NCBI RefSeq assembly: GCF_020852615.1
Contig: NZ_JADZAJ010000032.1
Coordinates: 62,001-126,000 of the forward strand
Source of the DNA: Nitrosomonas sp.
GTDB taxonomy: Bacteria > Pseudomonadota > Gammaproteobacteria > Burkholderiales > Nitrosomonadaceae
Length of the DNA stretch: 64,000 nucleotides
Direction of reading: 5' to 3'
Shown: positions 9,465 to 20,891 of the stretch, in pieces
Position numbering within the stretch: the stretch's first letter is position 1
Layout: each line of letters begins with the position of its first letter
Position numbers and translations under genes: made by a program
The notes under the pieces: generated by a model
The model's database searches: none
The model's input: only the letters and a program-made list of their open reading frames with translations
What the model was told of the DNA's origin: nothing

Positions 9465-10574
9465 AATTTCAGTTCTGGCAGGCAATACCGACAGATAGAA
9501 TTTATAGGCAAGATGCGGTAGCAAACGGTATAGCGGCATTCGCAGCCAGTGGCTGCGCCAGTAAAGCCACATGCGCGCATATTTTGCTCTTCTGGCAGGA
9601 TAATCAGGATGTTGCGGCAGCAATGCCAGCGGTACACAGTAATGCATGACACATTGCGCAATTCGGCCAGGCCGCCGGTCAAGCTGCTTTTCCAGGCCAT
9701 CCGGAATAGCAGATCGCAGCAGCAGGCGACTGAAATACAAACCATAAAACAACGGCTTTCCCAGCCCAAGCTGATTGGCGCGCCCGATCAGTTTCTGCCG
9801 GAAAAGTGGCTGCCGGTTGCTGAAAAACAGTAACAGCTCGCTGAAATCCACCAGATGACGCAGATCATCGGCCAGCTCATTGTTCTGGAACAGATTGACG
9901 GCACAGTGCAGCACCATGTCTTCCGGGCTTAATACATAGCACCCGGCCTCTTTCACTTCAATTGCCGCTTCCCGGAATGACTGCGGGTCAATTTTCAGTT
10001 TGCCCAGTGGAGAAGAAAGCGTATGGTGAACATCCACTTCAATACTGCGTTCAGGATGTACCAGCGCGGGAATTTCATGGCTCCACTCACGATAGTAACG
10101 CTCATCGTAATCAGTCAGCGCGTGATGCTGCCAGCCTTTCTTCAGCAGGGCAGCTTCAACCCGGCGCAGATTTTCCTTTGACACCAGCAAATCGAGATCA
10201 GCAAACATGCGCCCTGCCGCATTCGGCAGATCCTGCAGCAGATAGGCCATTCCCTTGAGCACAATGACGGGCATATCAGAATCATCCAGCGCCCAGCGCA
10301 CCCGGTTCAGCTCCCAACGTACTGATTGCTGCTGTTTTCTCGCCTGGATCAGACCGGAACGCAACAGATTGGCGGCACGTATCGGGATATTGTCCAGCAA
10401 TCCTTCTCTTTCCAGTCTGGCTGCCAGATAGCCGGATAGCTGCGCCCGTCTTGCCAGCCGCAGCAGTAATTCCCATTGCCGATTATCGTATCCGATCAGG
10501 GAAGCAGGCTGAATGATCGCTTCCAGCAGCAGCCGGTGATGCTCCGCCCGGAGACCTGTCTTAAATTCAATCAT
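9450..10574 (-). CDS. Nucleotidyltransferase family protein of an HprK-related (type A) system
   Basis: A 374-residue protein resembling the uncharacterised nucleotidyltransferase family NTP_transf_5. The core is VIVLKGMAYLLQDLP followed by GRMFADLDLLVSKENL (residues ~100-130). The D-x-D pair there is the expected metal site, and IEVDVHHTL (~190) supplies a third acidic residue. The substrate is unknown. The ATG overlaps the stop of the kinase gene (ATGA at 10574), so the two are translationally coupled. In lasso-peptide clusters, a homologous nucleotidyltransferase acts after an HprK-like kinase to decorate the phosphate, so a similar late tailoring step is a reasonable guess. It is the last gene of the four-gene operon. 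Confidence 0.75.
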   Translation of the reverse strand: MIEFKTGLRAEHHRLLLEAIIQPASLIGYDNRQWELLLRLARRAQLSGYLAARLEREGLLDNIPIRAANLLRSGLIQARKQQQSVRWELNRVRWALDDSDMPVIVLKGMAYLLQDLPNAAGRMFADLDLLVSKENLRRVEAALLKKGWQHHALTDYDERYYREWSHEIPALVHPERSIEVDVHHTLSSPLGKLKIDPQSFREAAIEVKEAGCYVLSPEDMVLHCAVNLFQNNELADDLRHLVDFSELLLFFSNRQPLFRQKLIGRANQLGLGKPLFYGLYFSRLLLRSAIPDGLEKQLDRRPGRIAQCVMHYCVPLALLPQHPDYPARRAKYARMWLYWRSHWLRMPLYRLLPHLAYKFYLSVLPARTEISKQK

Positions 10575-11497
10575 CAGTTCATATCAGCCGGCATATCAGT
10601 CAGCGCATCCAGTGCTGCCAGCACACTGTCAAAATCGGAATACACCAGTTTGCGGCATTCACAATTCCGAACCAGATGCGTGACCGCATTAAACGCGGTT
10701 TCTCCCAGCAGCTCATAGTTAAATGCATTGCTGGCAAGTAACAGAAATGCCTCGGATCGCGGTAGCGGCTCCAGTTGCAACGCTGCACCAGTTGACCATT
10801 TTGGAAAAACAATCCAGCGGGATTGTGCTGTCTCATCGGTACGCCTGATACTCTCCTGCGGCGGGCGCACATGGGCAACCGTACCTTTCAGCGTACCAGG
10901 TATTTCCGGCCCCAGCACAGCTTCCGGCAGATAATCGCGAATGACTTCTATGGACCGGTTCTTGAGTGGCATCAGCCGGGGCAGTGGAAAAAACGCACCA
11001 GACTGCGGATCCATCAACCCGAACTCATCGGAAAACAGCCGGTAGCCGCGGTGAATCAGTGCCGTGCACAAGGTTGTCTTACCACTGCCGGGCCAGGCTG
11101 GCAGCAACAGCACATGGCCATTGCGTTCCACGGCAGCAGAATGAAACAGCAGAAGGTGATTGATACGCATGGCGATGGCCAGATTGATACCCCACTCCAG
11201 CGTTGCCAGCGCCTGCTCTGCAGGAACAGGTGGAAATGGAGAGCGGCCATCAACCTCAAACTGAATCAGCCGGGCAAACGGTCGCCTGATCGAACACCTT
11301 GATATTACCCTGACGTGGAACTCGGCAATCTCAGCCTCTCCCATCAGCGAATAATGGGCATACATCCGGTAAAGCTGATCAATAAGCTGGGGCAGCCGGG
11401 TGCGAATGGACAGGTTGAACGGCCCTGTTTTTACACGCAACCCCGACCCGGTAAGCAGTACACGGAATGCATCCCGCGACAGTTGTCCAGCCCTCAC
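10574..11497 (-). CDS. HprK-related kinase A
   Basis: A 307-residue protein with an HPr kinase-like P-loop fold. The Walker A sequence is LLPAWPGSGKTTLC near residue 130, followed by the conserved acidic motif FSDEFGLMDP (~155) and PRLMPLKNRS (~170), the arrangement of the HprK/phosphoenolpyruvate carboxykinase-like P-loop. The N-terminal half of classical HprK is replaced by an unrelated ~110 residues. The family is known from small operons with a PqqD-like protein and is presumed to phosphorylate a peptide or protein, not HPr. It overlaps pqqD-like by 4 bases and the nucleotidyltransferase by 1 base. No PTS genes are nearby, which argues against carbon catabolite control. Confidence 0.82.
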   Translation of the reverse strand: MRAGQLSRDAFRVLLTGSGLRVKTGPFNLSIRTRLPQLIDQLYRMYAHYSLMGEAEIAEFHVRVISRCSIRRPFARLIQFEVDGRSPFPPVPAEQALATLEWGINLAIAMRINHLLLFHSAAVERNGHVLLLPAWPGSGKTTLCTALIHRGYRLFSDEFGLMDPQSGAFFPLPRLMPLKNRSIEVIRDYLPEAVLGPEIPGTLKGTVAHVRPPQESIRRTDETAQSRWIVFPKWSTGAALQLEPLPRSEAFLLLASNAFNYELLGETAFNAVTHLVRNCECRKLVYSDFDSVLAALDALTDMPADMN

Positions 11498-11781
11498 GCG
11501 CTTTCTTTTACTCTCACAATCAGGCCCAGTGCTTCAAAACGCTGCAAGGTCCGGGCGATTTGTTCGGGAAATTGCGTATCAGGCAACAATGTAAAATATT
11601 CCGACAATTTTTGGCACAATCCCTCAAGGGTAACAGGAGACTGGCCCAGCATTATAAGAACCTGCAATCCCATTTCATTCAGGAAATGGGTTTTGCCGGA
11701 TTCCGGCTGGAAGACAGTAAATTCACCATCCCAGTTTTCTATGCGGAGTGATGAAAAGCCGTGTACTTGCCAGTGATCCAT
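11494..11781 (-). CDS. PqqD-family peptide chaperone of an HprK-related (type A) system
   Basis: A 95-residue protein with the winged-helix layout of PqqD/RiPP recognition elements. The N-terminal beta part is FTVFQPESGKTHFLNEMG, followed by helices LQVLIMLGQSPVTLEGLCQKLSEYF and EQIARTLQRFEALGLIV. PqqD-like proteins bind leader peptides and present them to modifying enzymes. It lies 21 bases after the small Tat-exported protein gene, which makes that protein a natural candidate partner, and overlaps the kinase gene by 4 bases. The family assignment is from length, pattern and context; no catalytic residues are expected. Confidence 0.8.
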   Translation of the reverse strand: MDHWQVHGFSSLRIENWDGEFTVFQPESGKTHFLNEMGLQVLIMLGQSPVTLEGLCQKLSEYFTLLPDTQFPEQIARTLQRFEALGLIVRVKESA

Positions 11782-11802
11782 TCAGGCCGGCGTGACAGCT
11801 AA

Positions 11803-12201
11803 TTACAGCCCGGGAAGAAATACCCCCTTGCCCGATAAAGAGGTATATGCAGCCGAGGAAATAAGAATGCCGCCATTATTTAGGCAATTCTCCGAAGAAT
11901 CTTCCAGACTCAGCGTAGCAACCGGAGGTTCGCCCAAATCATAAGTTGAGCTGCCATTTTCTACAGGAGTCGCACCGTTAACACATACATATTTACCATC
12001 GACCTGGTGCGCATTACCTGCATCGACTGCACCCACCAGATTACTCGATCGTGCCAGCGCTGCACCGCTATGCAGTGTCATGATGACGGGGATAGCAACG
12101 GTACTTTTAAGCAATCGTCTGCGAGCCGGCTGGGGAGCAGCAGCCACTTGTTCACCGGTAATAATCTGACCTGTTTGTCCCTGTATTTTTTCTTCCGACA
12201 C
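11803..12201 (-). CDS. Small Tat-exported two-cysteine protein, possible substrate of the kinase/PqqD system
   Basis: I do not recognise a family. From a GTG at 12201, chosen because AAGG lies 8 bases upstream, the protein has 132 residues. It begins with a ~25-residue polar leader, then a twin-arginine signal (ARRRLLKSTVAIPVIM) with a hydrophobic stretch ending SGAALA-RSS. The mature part is about 80 residues, rich in Gly, Ser, Asn and Val, with two cysteines (YVCVNG and ENCLNN) and a terminal SGKGVFLPGL. A GTG at 12210 would add three residues. It is the first gene of the operon with pqqD-like, kinase and nucleotidyltransferase genes. A role as modified precursor is inferred from position and size only. 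Confidence 0.65.
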   Translation of the reverse strand: MSEEKIQGQTGQIITGEQVAAAPQPARRRLLKSTVAIPVIMTLHSGAALARSSNLVGAVDAGNAHQVDGKYVCVNGATPVENGSSTYDLGEPPVATLSLEDSSENCLNNGGILISSAAYTSLSGKGVFLPGL

Positions 12202-12540
12202 GTTAATCACCTTTCATGTAAAAACATATAAAATTCCGGAGACCCTGCCGTCAGTATAACAACAGGAAGCAGGTTATTGCCCACCTGCCTTCTTTATATT
12301 TCATACAAGCAGATTTCATACCATACTAAAAAACCAGTTCTATTCCATTAAGAAACAATCAGTTAAAACCATATATCGGCCATGACAGGCCAAATATCCA
12401 TAAAAATGTAAAATAATCCGACAGTTATTTTCTCATAATCCAGACAACTCCCGAGAAAACCACGGCCTGCATTGTAACGATCTCTGATCATATTGCGGTT
12501 ATTTTCCCGATACAGAAAACCTGGTATTACTGCAAAAATG
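12202..12540. other. AT-rich leader region upstream of the kinase/PqqD operon
   Basis: About 340 bases without a supported gene. It should contain the promoter of the minus-strand operon starting at 12201. A TATACT-like -10 box lies on the minus strand at about 12253-12258, but no good -35 is at the right distance. An imperfect hairpin (GAAGCAGGT with ACCTGCCTTC, about 12265-12292) is present. Nothing else was recognised. Confidence 0.35.
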
Positions 12541-12564
12541 AAAAAATCCCGGCGAATCGCCGGG
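12541..12564 (-). terminator. Rho-independent terminator downstream of czcA
   Basis: A perfect 7-bp GC stem (CCCGGCG/CGCCGGG, loop AAT, 12548-12564) is followed on the minus strand by a run of T (12546-12541). It lies 59 bases past the czcA stop, in the right orientation to end the czcCBA transcript and isolate it from the kinase/PqqD operon. Confidence 0.85.
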
Positions 12565-12622
12565 AAATTTCATGAAGTGCTGTATCTTAACCGACAATTC
12601 AGTCATGGCATGATTACCCCTT

Positions 12623-15850
<3,228 letters not shown>

Positions 15851-15924
15851 TTACCGGATAACACAAGAAGCGAGCATCGTGCAGCACTGCGATGCACCCG
15901 AAAAACCAGTTCCCGGAAATGTCC

Positions 15925-17424
15925 TTAGTGTTCATGCGCTGCCTCTGCCTTGCCCAGTTCGGATTTGAGAATAAAACTGTTACCCGCAGCGTAGTATTCT
16001 CCGGCAGACAGGCCATCAACGACTTCGGCCATTTGTTTATCGCTACGTCCCAGTTTGAGTGGACGCATTTCGAAAACATCACCGTAACGGCCAAATACGA
16101 CCGACTGATCGCCTATTGTCTGTATGGCGTCCAGCGACACCGCAACCGGGACTTCAACCGCTTCGGTCTGCAAATCCGCTTTGACGAACATACCCGGCCG
16201 CCATTGCTCATCCTTATTTTCCAGCTCCACCCGGGCAACCGCCGTGCGAGTCTGCTCATCAAGCAGCGTCGTCACATAAATCACTTTTCCTTTTCGTATC
16301 AGATCATAAGCATCTGCCCGGATAATTGCGGGCTGCCCCGCATGAATCTGGTGCAGATTACGGGGAAATACCCTGACAGCTGCCCAGATCGTGGAAATAT
16401 CAGCAATGATGAATGCGGTTTTATCTTCCTTGACCGCTTCTCCGGTAACAATTGTCTCGTCAATAACAATTCCGGAAATGGGAGAACGGATTTCATAACG
16501 GGTGATATTTTTTACTGACGATCCGGATTCCAGTGATACCCCCAGCGCCAGCAGACGTTCGGCTGCCAGCTGGGTCGTAATACTGGCTTCGTCCCACTGC
16601 TGCCGGGCGGAGAGATAATCCTGCCGGGCAGTAATCTTTTCTCGCCACAGCTGTTCTTCCCGATCATAGATCGTTTGTGCCAGCGCCTGCCGCCTGCGGG
16701 CAAGCAGATACTGACTGCGCAAATCAGCCAGTATGGCGCTTTCCATGACAGCAAGCACCTCTCCTTTTTTTACACGCTGGCCGTGATGACGCTCGATGGA
16801 TACCACCATACCGGGCAGACGCGGCACAACATGCACGATCTTGTGTTCATTGAAGATGATTTCACCCGGCAGGGTAATCTCTGAGTGGATGACAGCCGGG
16901 CCGGCTGCAGCCAGCCTGATGCCGTTGTTTTGCATTGTTGCATCGGACATTTCCACTCGCCCTTCGACCTGGCTGTAATTCCAGCGATAGCTTTTCCCCT
17001 GATATTCAGCAGCGATAACCAGCTCAAAAGAATGGGGCTCTTTGACTTCCTGATCACTGACCAGAAAATCATTTTCCGGCCGAAAATGGAACAGCTGCGC
17101 CGGCTGGCCAAGGCGCGACAATGCCACCGTTACTTTCACTTCTGCCGGTGGCAAGGATTTTTTCTGCTGGTACGGATATATCCTGAACTGTGGAAATGCA
17201 CCACTTTCATGAATGATAAGTTCCAGACCAAGACCATCTTCCGAGAATAAATTTCCTCCATGCGGCCCGATTGCAGATCCAGATCCAGGCGCAGCTTTGT
17301 TTTCTGAAACAGGCTGCCCAGCAGTATCCGGTGTTACAGATTTATCCTGTATCAGTATCCAGGTTCCCAGCAGGACGCCGGCCAGAATAACCGCCACGAT
17401 GGGTAATCGTCCGGTAACGTTCAT
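15925..17424 (-). CDS. czcB: Periplasmic adaptor (membrane fusion) subunit of the CzcCBA pump
   Basis: A 499-residue HlyD-like adaptor anchored by an N-terminal membrane segment (LPIVAVILAGVLLGTWILI, residues ~7-25). An N-terminal extension of ~130 residues with beta-rich sequence, typical of CzcB rather than CusB, precedes the barrel/lipoyl part (VVPRLPGMVVSIERHHGQRVKKGEVLAVMES, around residue 200). A helical hairpin with the second lipoyl half (IRSPISGIVIDETIV) follows. It links the RND pump to the outer-membrane channel. The C-terminus (LGKAEAAHEH) ends with histidines. The start overlaps the czcC stop by 4 bases (ATGA). Confidence 0.9.
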   Translation of the reverse strand: MNVTGRLPIVAVILAGVLLGTWILIQDKSVTPDTAGQPVSENKAAPGSGSAIGPHGGNLFSEDGLGLELIIHESGAFPQFRIYPYQQKKSLPPAEVKVTVALSRLGQPAQLFHFRPENDFLVSDQEVKEPHSFELVIAAEYQGKSYRWNYSQVEGRVEMSDATMQNNGIRLAAAGPAVIHSEITLPGEIIFNEHKIVHVVPRLPGMVVSIERHHGQRVKKGEVLAVMESAILADLRSQYLLARRRQALAQTIYDREEQLWREKITARQDYLSARQQWDEASITTQLAAERLLALGVSLESGSSVKNITRYEIRSPISGIVIDETIVTGEAVKEDKTAFIIADISTIWAAVRVFPRNLHQIHAGQPAIIRADAYDLIRKGKVIYVTTLLDEQTRTAVARVELENKDEQWRPGMFVKADLQTEAVEVPVAVSLDAIQTIGDQSVVFGRYGDVFEMRPLKLGRSDKQMAEVVDGLSAGEYYAAGNSFILKSELGKAEAAHEH

Positions 17425-18791
17425 TGATTGCGCTCCTTCCCTTGAATATTGAGTCTCGTGGAATCTGCGGCTGAATCAGCAAGCGGTGCTGCAATCAGCT
17501 GCTCGATGGTGTTGACCAGACGCTGATAACTGGCCAGCGCCCGCACATAAAGAATGCGATTCTGAAAAAAGGCACGCTGGGCATCCAGCATTTCCAGAAA
17601 ACTGAATTTACCCAGCTGGTAACCCCGATTGGTAATCTCAAAAGCATTTTTCGCACCTGGCAATACCTCATCATGCAATAGCCGGATTTCATTCCGGGCA
17701 GCCAGCAGGTTTTCGTAGTTGCGTGTAAATTCAGTTCTGAGCTGCAATTCAACTGATGCACGCTCGTCTATTGCCTTATTCAGGCGGTGGTGTGCTTCCA
17801 GTTCATTTCCCTGGTTGCGGTTAAAAACCGGGAGGGGGATGGTTACTCCCACCACAGCGGTTGTGGCATCTACCCCGAGATAGCGCCGAATACCTGCATC
17901 AACAGTGATATTCGGAATTTTTTTCGCTTTTTCCAGCGCAACCATTGCCTCACGCTGTGCAATATTTTTAAGGCTTTGCAGTACGATCGGATTTTCTTCG
18001 AGGCGATTTACCAGTTGATTAAACTCCGGTATCTCAACGAATGACTCCAGTTCGCCCAGCACCTGACTAAACCGGGGTTCCGCTTCTCCCCAAAGCAGGG
18101 CGAGCCTGGTTCTGGCGGCTGACAGATTGTGCCGTGCCTGCTCCAGCTCGATATTTGCCGTAGATAGCGCAACTTTCGAACGTATCGCTTCCATGGGCGG
18201 CGATTTTCCCGCCTCAACCCGTTTCACCACTGTCTCCATGGCAGCCTGAACCAGATGCAAGGTATCGCTCAGTACACTGACCTGCGCCTGGTTTTCCAGC
18301 ACATCAACAAAAGCACTGGCCGTGCGGGCAATGATTTCCAGCCGTTTGGCCGCATACGCCTGGTCTGCCATCTCCTGCCCCAGTGTTGCCACATTCACCC
18401 GGGCCGGCCGCTTGCCACCGAGCTCAATCAGCTGGCTGATACGAAAAGTCGTAAATTTCTGGATGTCACTTCTGGAGGAATTGATATCCTCTGCTTCGAT
18501 GCTGAATTCAGGATTGTTAAACAACCCTGCCTGTAATTTAGTCCCTTCATAAGCAGTGACCTCTTTAGAAAAGGCTGCCAGCTCGGGATTGTTCTGCAGG
18601 ACCAGCTGCAACGCCTGCCGCAAGGTAAGCTCACCCTTCCCGCCAACAGCACCGGCCTGGACATTCATGACCGGCACCGCACCATCGCCCAGGGCGGGGA
18701 GCGCTCCTGTCAGCAAAGATGCCAGAAAAAACATTACCCGCCCCGGGCGAAATAATCCCTGCCTTCTTTTTATTACCTGATATTCGATCAT
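17421..18791 (-). CDS. czcC: TolC-family outer-membrane channel of the CzcCBA pump
   Basis: An outer-membrane efflux protein of about 456 residues. It has a basic n-region (KRRQGLFRPGR), a signal peptide (VMFFLASLLTGALPALGDG), then two tandem TolC repeats, the first starting ELTLRQALQLVLQNNPELAAF (~residue 50). Long helical stretches rich in Leu, Ala and Glu follow, and the second repeat ends RALASYQRLVNTIEQL. It forms the exit duct for metal exported by CzcAB. I prefer the ATG at 18791; a TTG at 18821 would extend it by ten residues. It is the first gene of the pump operon and its stop overlaps czcB. Confidence 0.9.
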   Translation of the reverse strand: MIEYQVIKRRQGLFRPGRVMFFLASLLTGALPALGDGAVPVMNVQAGAVGGKGELTLRQALQLVLQNNPELAAFSKEVTAYEGTKLQAGLFNNPEFSIEAEDINSSRSDIQKFTTFRISQLIELGGKRPARVNVATLGQEMADQAYAAKRLEIIARTASAFVDVLENQAQVSVLSDTLHLVQAAMETVVKRVEAGKSPPMEAIRSKVALSTANIELEQARHNLSAARTRLALLWGEAEPRFSQVLGELESFVEIPEFNQLVNRLEENPIVLQSLKNIAQREAMVALEKAKKIPNITVDAGIRRYLGVDATTAVVGVTIPLPVFNRNQGNELEAHHRLNKAIDERASVELQLRTEFTRNYENLLAARNEIRLLHDEVLPGAKNAFEITNRGYQLGKFSFLEMLDAQRAFFQNRILYVRALASYQRLVNTIEQLIAAPLADSAADSTRLNIQGKERNQ

Positions 18792-18945
18792 GATGATTGA
18801 TAACGAAGTTATGCTGCACAAACGTATCGAATGTGGACAGCGAACAGGTCAGGCTGCCGGACAGATATCCGTTTCGAGATACTGAAAACTGTCTGGTACC
18901 CGGTGTTTTTACCCGGCTTTACTGCAATAACCAGCCGGAAATAAA

Positions 18946-19317
18946 TCAGGAGAAGAACCGAGGGGGGTGATAAAGACGATCAGGTATTGTTTCCGGGAAT
19001 GTGCTGTCAACGGCTTCCAGCACCCTTTCACTGATATCGGCAGCATTTATCTGCAATAACGAAGGCAGATAAAACGCCTGAAGCTGGCCGGCAGCGTGCA
19101 GACACGAGTGCGTGGCAGTGTCCAGATCCACATCTCCATCAAGCGCGTGATGCAGTTCAAGATGCACATCCGGATACATCAGAAACAGCTCTCTGTAGTA
19201 ATGATGCGCCAGCTCATGTGTAAATACCTTGCCGTTGAACGACCATCCGAACGTATTTGTCAGCATGCTGACAAGAAACGCCAGAACGACCAGCCTGACA
19301 GCAGAGGGTTTATTCAT
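18946..19317 (-). CDS. Small histidine-rich exported protein, possibly CzcI-like
   Basis: About 123 residues from the ATG at 19317 (an upstream start at 19353 would add 12). A signal peptide-like stretch (LVVLAFLVSMLTNTFGWSFNG) is followed by a segment dense in histidine and acidic residues: THELAHHYYRE, ELHHALDGDVDLDT and HSCLHAAG. The protein ends YHPPRFFS. Size, export signal, His/Cys content and position just upstream of czcC resemble the small CzcI-type periplasmic proteins found next to Czc pumps, thought to sense or buffer metal. The family assignment is tentative because I see no diagnostic motif. Confidence 0.5.
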   Translation of the reverse strand: MNKPSAVRLVVLAFLVSMLTNTFGWSFNGKVFTHELAHHYYRELFLMYPDVHLELHHALDGDVDLDTATHSCLHAAGQLQAFYLPSLLQINAADISERVLEAVDSTFPETIPDRLYHPPRFFS

Positions 19318-19440
19318 TTGGAAACAGCAGATATCTGTATAAGATGCTGCCAATGTAACACGAAAATGCAGATTTCTGCCATTTTACACCCGGCTGAAAT
19401 ACCGAAAGAATCCGGCACAAGGATTGGAAAAAATCCCGAA

Positions 19441-20037
19441 CTAAAACAGCTCCACCCCTTCCTGCATCAGCATTTCCACCAATGCGATCAGGGGCAGTCC
19501 GATAAGGGCATTAGGATCATCTCCTGTGATCCGTTCGATCAACATGATCCCCAATCCTTCCGCTTTTGCGCTGCCGGCACAGTGATAAGGCTGTTCCTTT
19601 ATCAGGTAGCGCTCGATCTGGCTGTCGCTCAATTCGCGGTATTTCACCGTACAGGGAACCACTCGCGCCTGCAAATGATCTGTTCGGCTGTTAAACAGAC
19701 ACAGTGCTGAATAAAAAACAACTTCTTTCCCACGCATGAGGCGAAGCTGGCGAACTGCATTTTCATGATTCAACGGCTTGCCCAACTGCATTTCCCCTAG
19801 GGCTGCAACCTGATCTGCTGCAATAATGAGCGCATCGGGAAACAGCTTTGCAACTGCATATGCCTTTTCCCTGGCCAGACGTAATGCCGTCATCTCAGGC
19901 ATTTCTCCGGATAAGGCCGATTCATCAATGGCAGGGCTTGCTGTTTCAAAAGGAATTTGCAGACGCTGCAGCAATTCACATCGGTAAACCGAGCTGGAGC
20001 CCAGCACAAGAGGTGGGTAATTCGTACGATTTTTCAA
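19441..20037 (-). CDS. yceF: Maf-family nucleotide pyrophosphatase (YceF type, 7-methyl-GTP)
   Basis: A 198-residue Maf protein that hydrolyses non-canonical nucleoside triphosphates. The N-terminal [17 protein letters not shown], the catalytic [12 protein letters not shown] (~residue 70) and the C-terminal [21 protein letters not shown] match E. coli YceF (m7GTP-specific) more closely than YhdE. The gene is divergent from yceD-rpmF, the same arrangement as in E. coli. The first available start is TTG at 20037, but a TATAAT box at 20046-20041 on this strand would place transcription start near 20034, so a GTG at 20007 is a possible alternative. Confidence 0.9.
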   Translation of the reverse strand: MKNRTNYPPLVLGSSSVYRCELLQRLQIPFETASPAIDESALSGEMPEMTALRLAREKAYAVAKLFPDALIIAADQVAALGEMQLGKPLNHENAVRQLRLMRGKEVVFYSALCLFNSRTDHLQARVVPCTVKYRELSDSQIERYLIKEQPYHCAGSAKAEGLGIMLIERITGDDPNALIGLPLIALVEMLMQEGVELF

Positions 20038-20067
20038 AATATTATAGTAATGTGCCGATCCGTGATT

Positions 20068-20096
20068 TTGACACTTTGTTATAAAAAATATAACAT
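20068..20096 (+). promoter_or_regulatory. Sigma-70 promoter for yceD-rpmF-plsX-fab
   Basis: TTGACA at 20068-20073 and TAACAT at 20091-20096 are separated by 17 bases. The predicted start site (about 20103) falls only a few bases before the yceD ATG at 20106, and no Shine-Dalgarno precedes that ATG, so the transcript from this promoter would be nearly leaderless. Confidence 0.65.
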
Positions 20097-20105
20097 GCGC
20101 GCCTT

Positions 20106-20615
20106 ATGTCTGACCAACTTGTTATAGATACGCTGGATTTTGTCTACAGCAGCAAAACACTTCAGGGAAATGTCCCGCTGTCTAACCTTGAACGTCTAAA
20201 AGATTATCTGGCGAGCTCAACGGGAAAGCTGACTTACCTGGTCACTGGCCTGTTGGATGAACAGGAAAGGCCAATGCTGGAAATATCTGTAAACGGCGCT
20301 ATCGATTTAAGTTGTCAGCGTTGCCTGGGGAAAATTGAGCACACACTCGATGTAAAAGCGGTATTACTTCTGGCCAGAAATGAGGATGAGCTGCAACGCT
20401 ACGACGAAGATATTTTTGCGGATGCAATTTATGCTTCAACCGAACTGGATATTCTGGCTTTGATAGAAGATGAGGTGATTCTGAGCCTGCCGGTTTCCCC
20501 GCGCCACGAGAACATTGAGTGCCATATATCGGCCCGGGCCAAAAAGTGTGAAACCTCTGTCTCTGTAAAAGAACACCCTTTTACCGTACTGGCATCACTG
20601 AAACGGCCGCACTGA
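20106..20615 (+). CDS. yceD: DUF177/YceD protein, 23S rRNA accumulation factor
   Basis: A 169-residue YceD-family protein. The family signature [27 protein letters not shown] (about residues 70-95) and the acidic [28 protein letters not shown] segment are present. E. coli YceD is linked to 23S rRNA accumulation. The usual partner rpmF follows after 43 bases. It is the first gene of the lipid-synthesis operon, and its ATG sits almost at the predicted transcription start. Confidence 0.9.
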   Translation: MSDQLVIDTLDFVYSSKTLQGNVPLSNLERLKDYLASSTGKLTYLVTGLLDEQERPMLEISVNGAIDLSCQRCLGKIEHTLDVKAVLLLARNEDELQRYDEDIFADAIYASTELDILALIEDEVILSLPVSPRHENIECHISARAKKCETSVSVKEHPFTVLASLKRPH

Positions 20616-20658
20616 ATTTGAACTGTTTTTACAAGTCGCTTTTACTCTGGAGTTAAAC

Positions 20659-20841
20659 ATGGCTGTTCAGCAAAATAAAAAATCCCCTTCCAAGCGCGGG
20701 ATGCATCGTTCTCACGATGCGCTAACCACCCCCCCACTGGCGATTGAGCCTGCTACTGGAGAAACTCATTTACGGCACCACATTAGCCCGAATGGCTATT
20801 ATCGCGGTAAAAAAGTTATTAAAACCAAAAACGACGATTGA
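20659..20841 (+). CDS. rpmF: Ribosomal protein bL32
   Basis: A 60-residue bL32 of the 50S subunit. The N-terminus [21 protein letters not shown] and the [15 protein letters not shown] tail are diagnostic. The zinc-ribbon cysteines found in some bL32 proteins are absent, as in most proteobacterial versions. CTGGAG lies upstream as the ribosome-binding site. It lies between yceD and plsX, the usual proteobacterial order. Confidence 0.97.
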   Translation: MAVQQNKKSPSKRGMHRSHDALTTPPLAIEPATGETHLRHHISPNGYYRGKKVIKTKNDD

Positions 20842-20891
20842 TGGTATTGGTTTCTGCTGCCTTAATCCTGCTGCCAACTCCTTTTTAACAA

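Noticed and set aside
10574-11497. Classical HPr kinase of carbon catabolite control
   Set aside because: The N-terminal HprK domain is missing and there are no ptsH, ptsI or EIIA genes beside it; the PqqD-like neighbour points to the HprK-related type A family.
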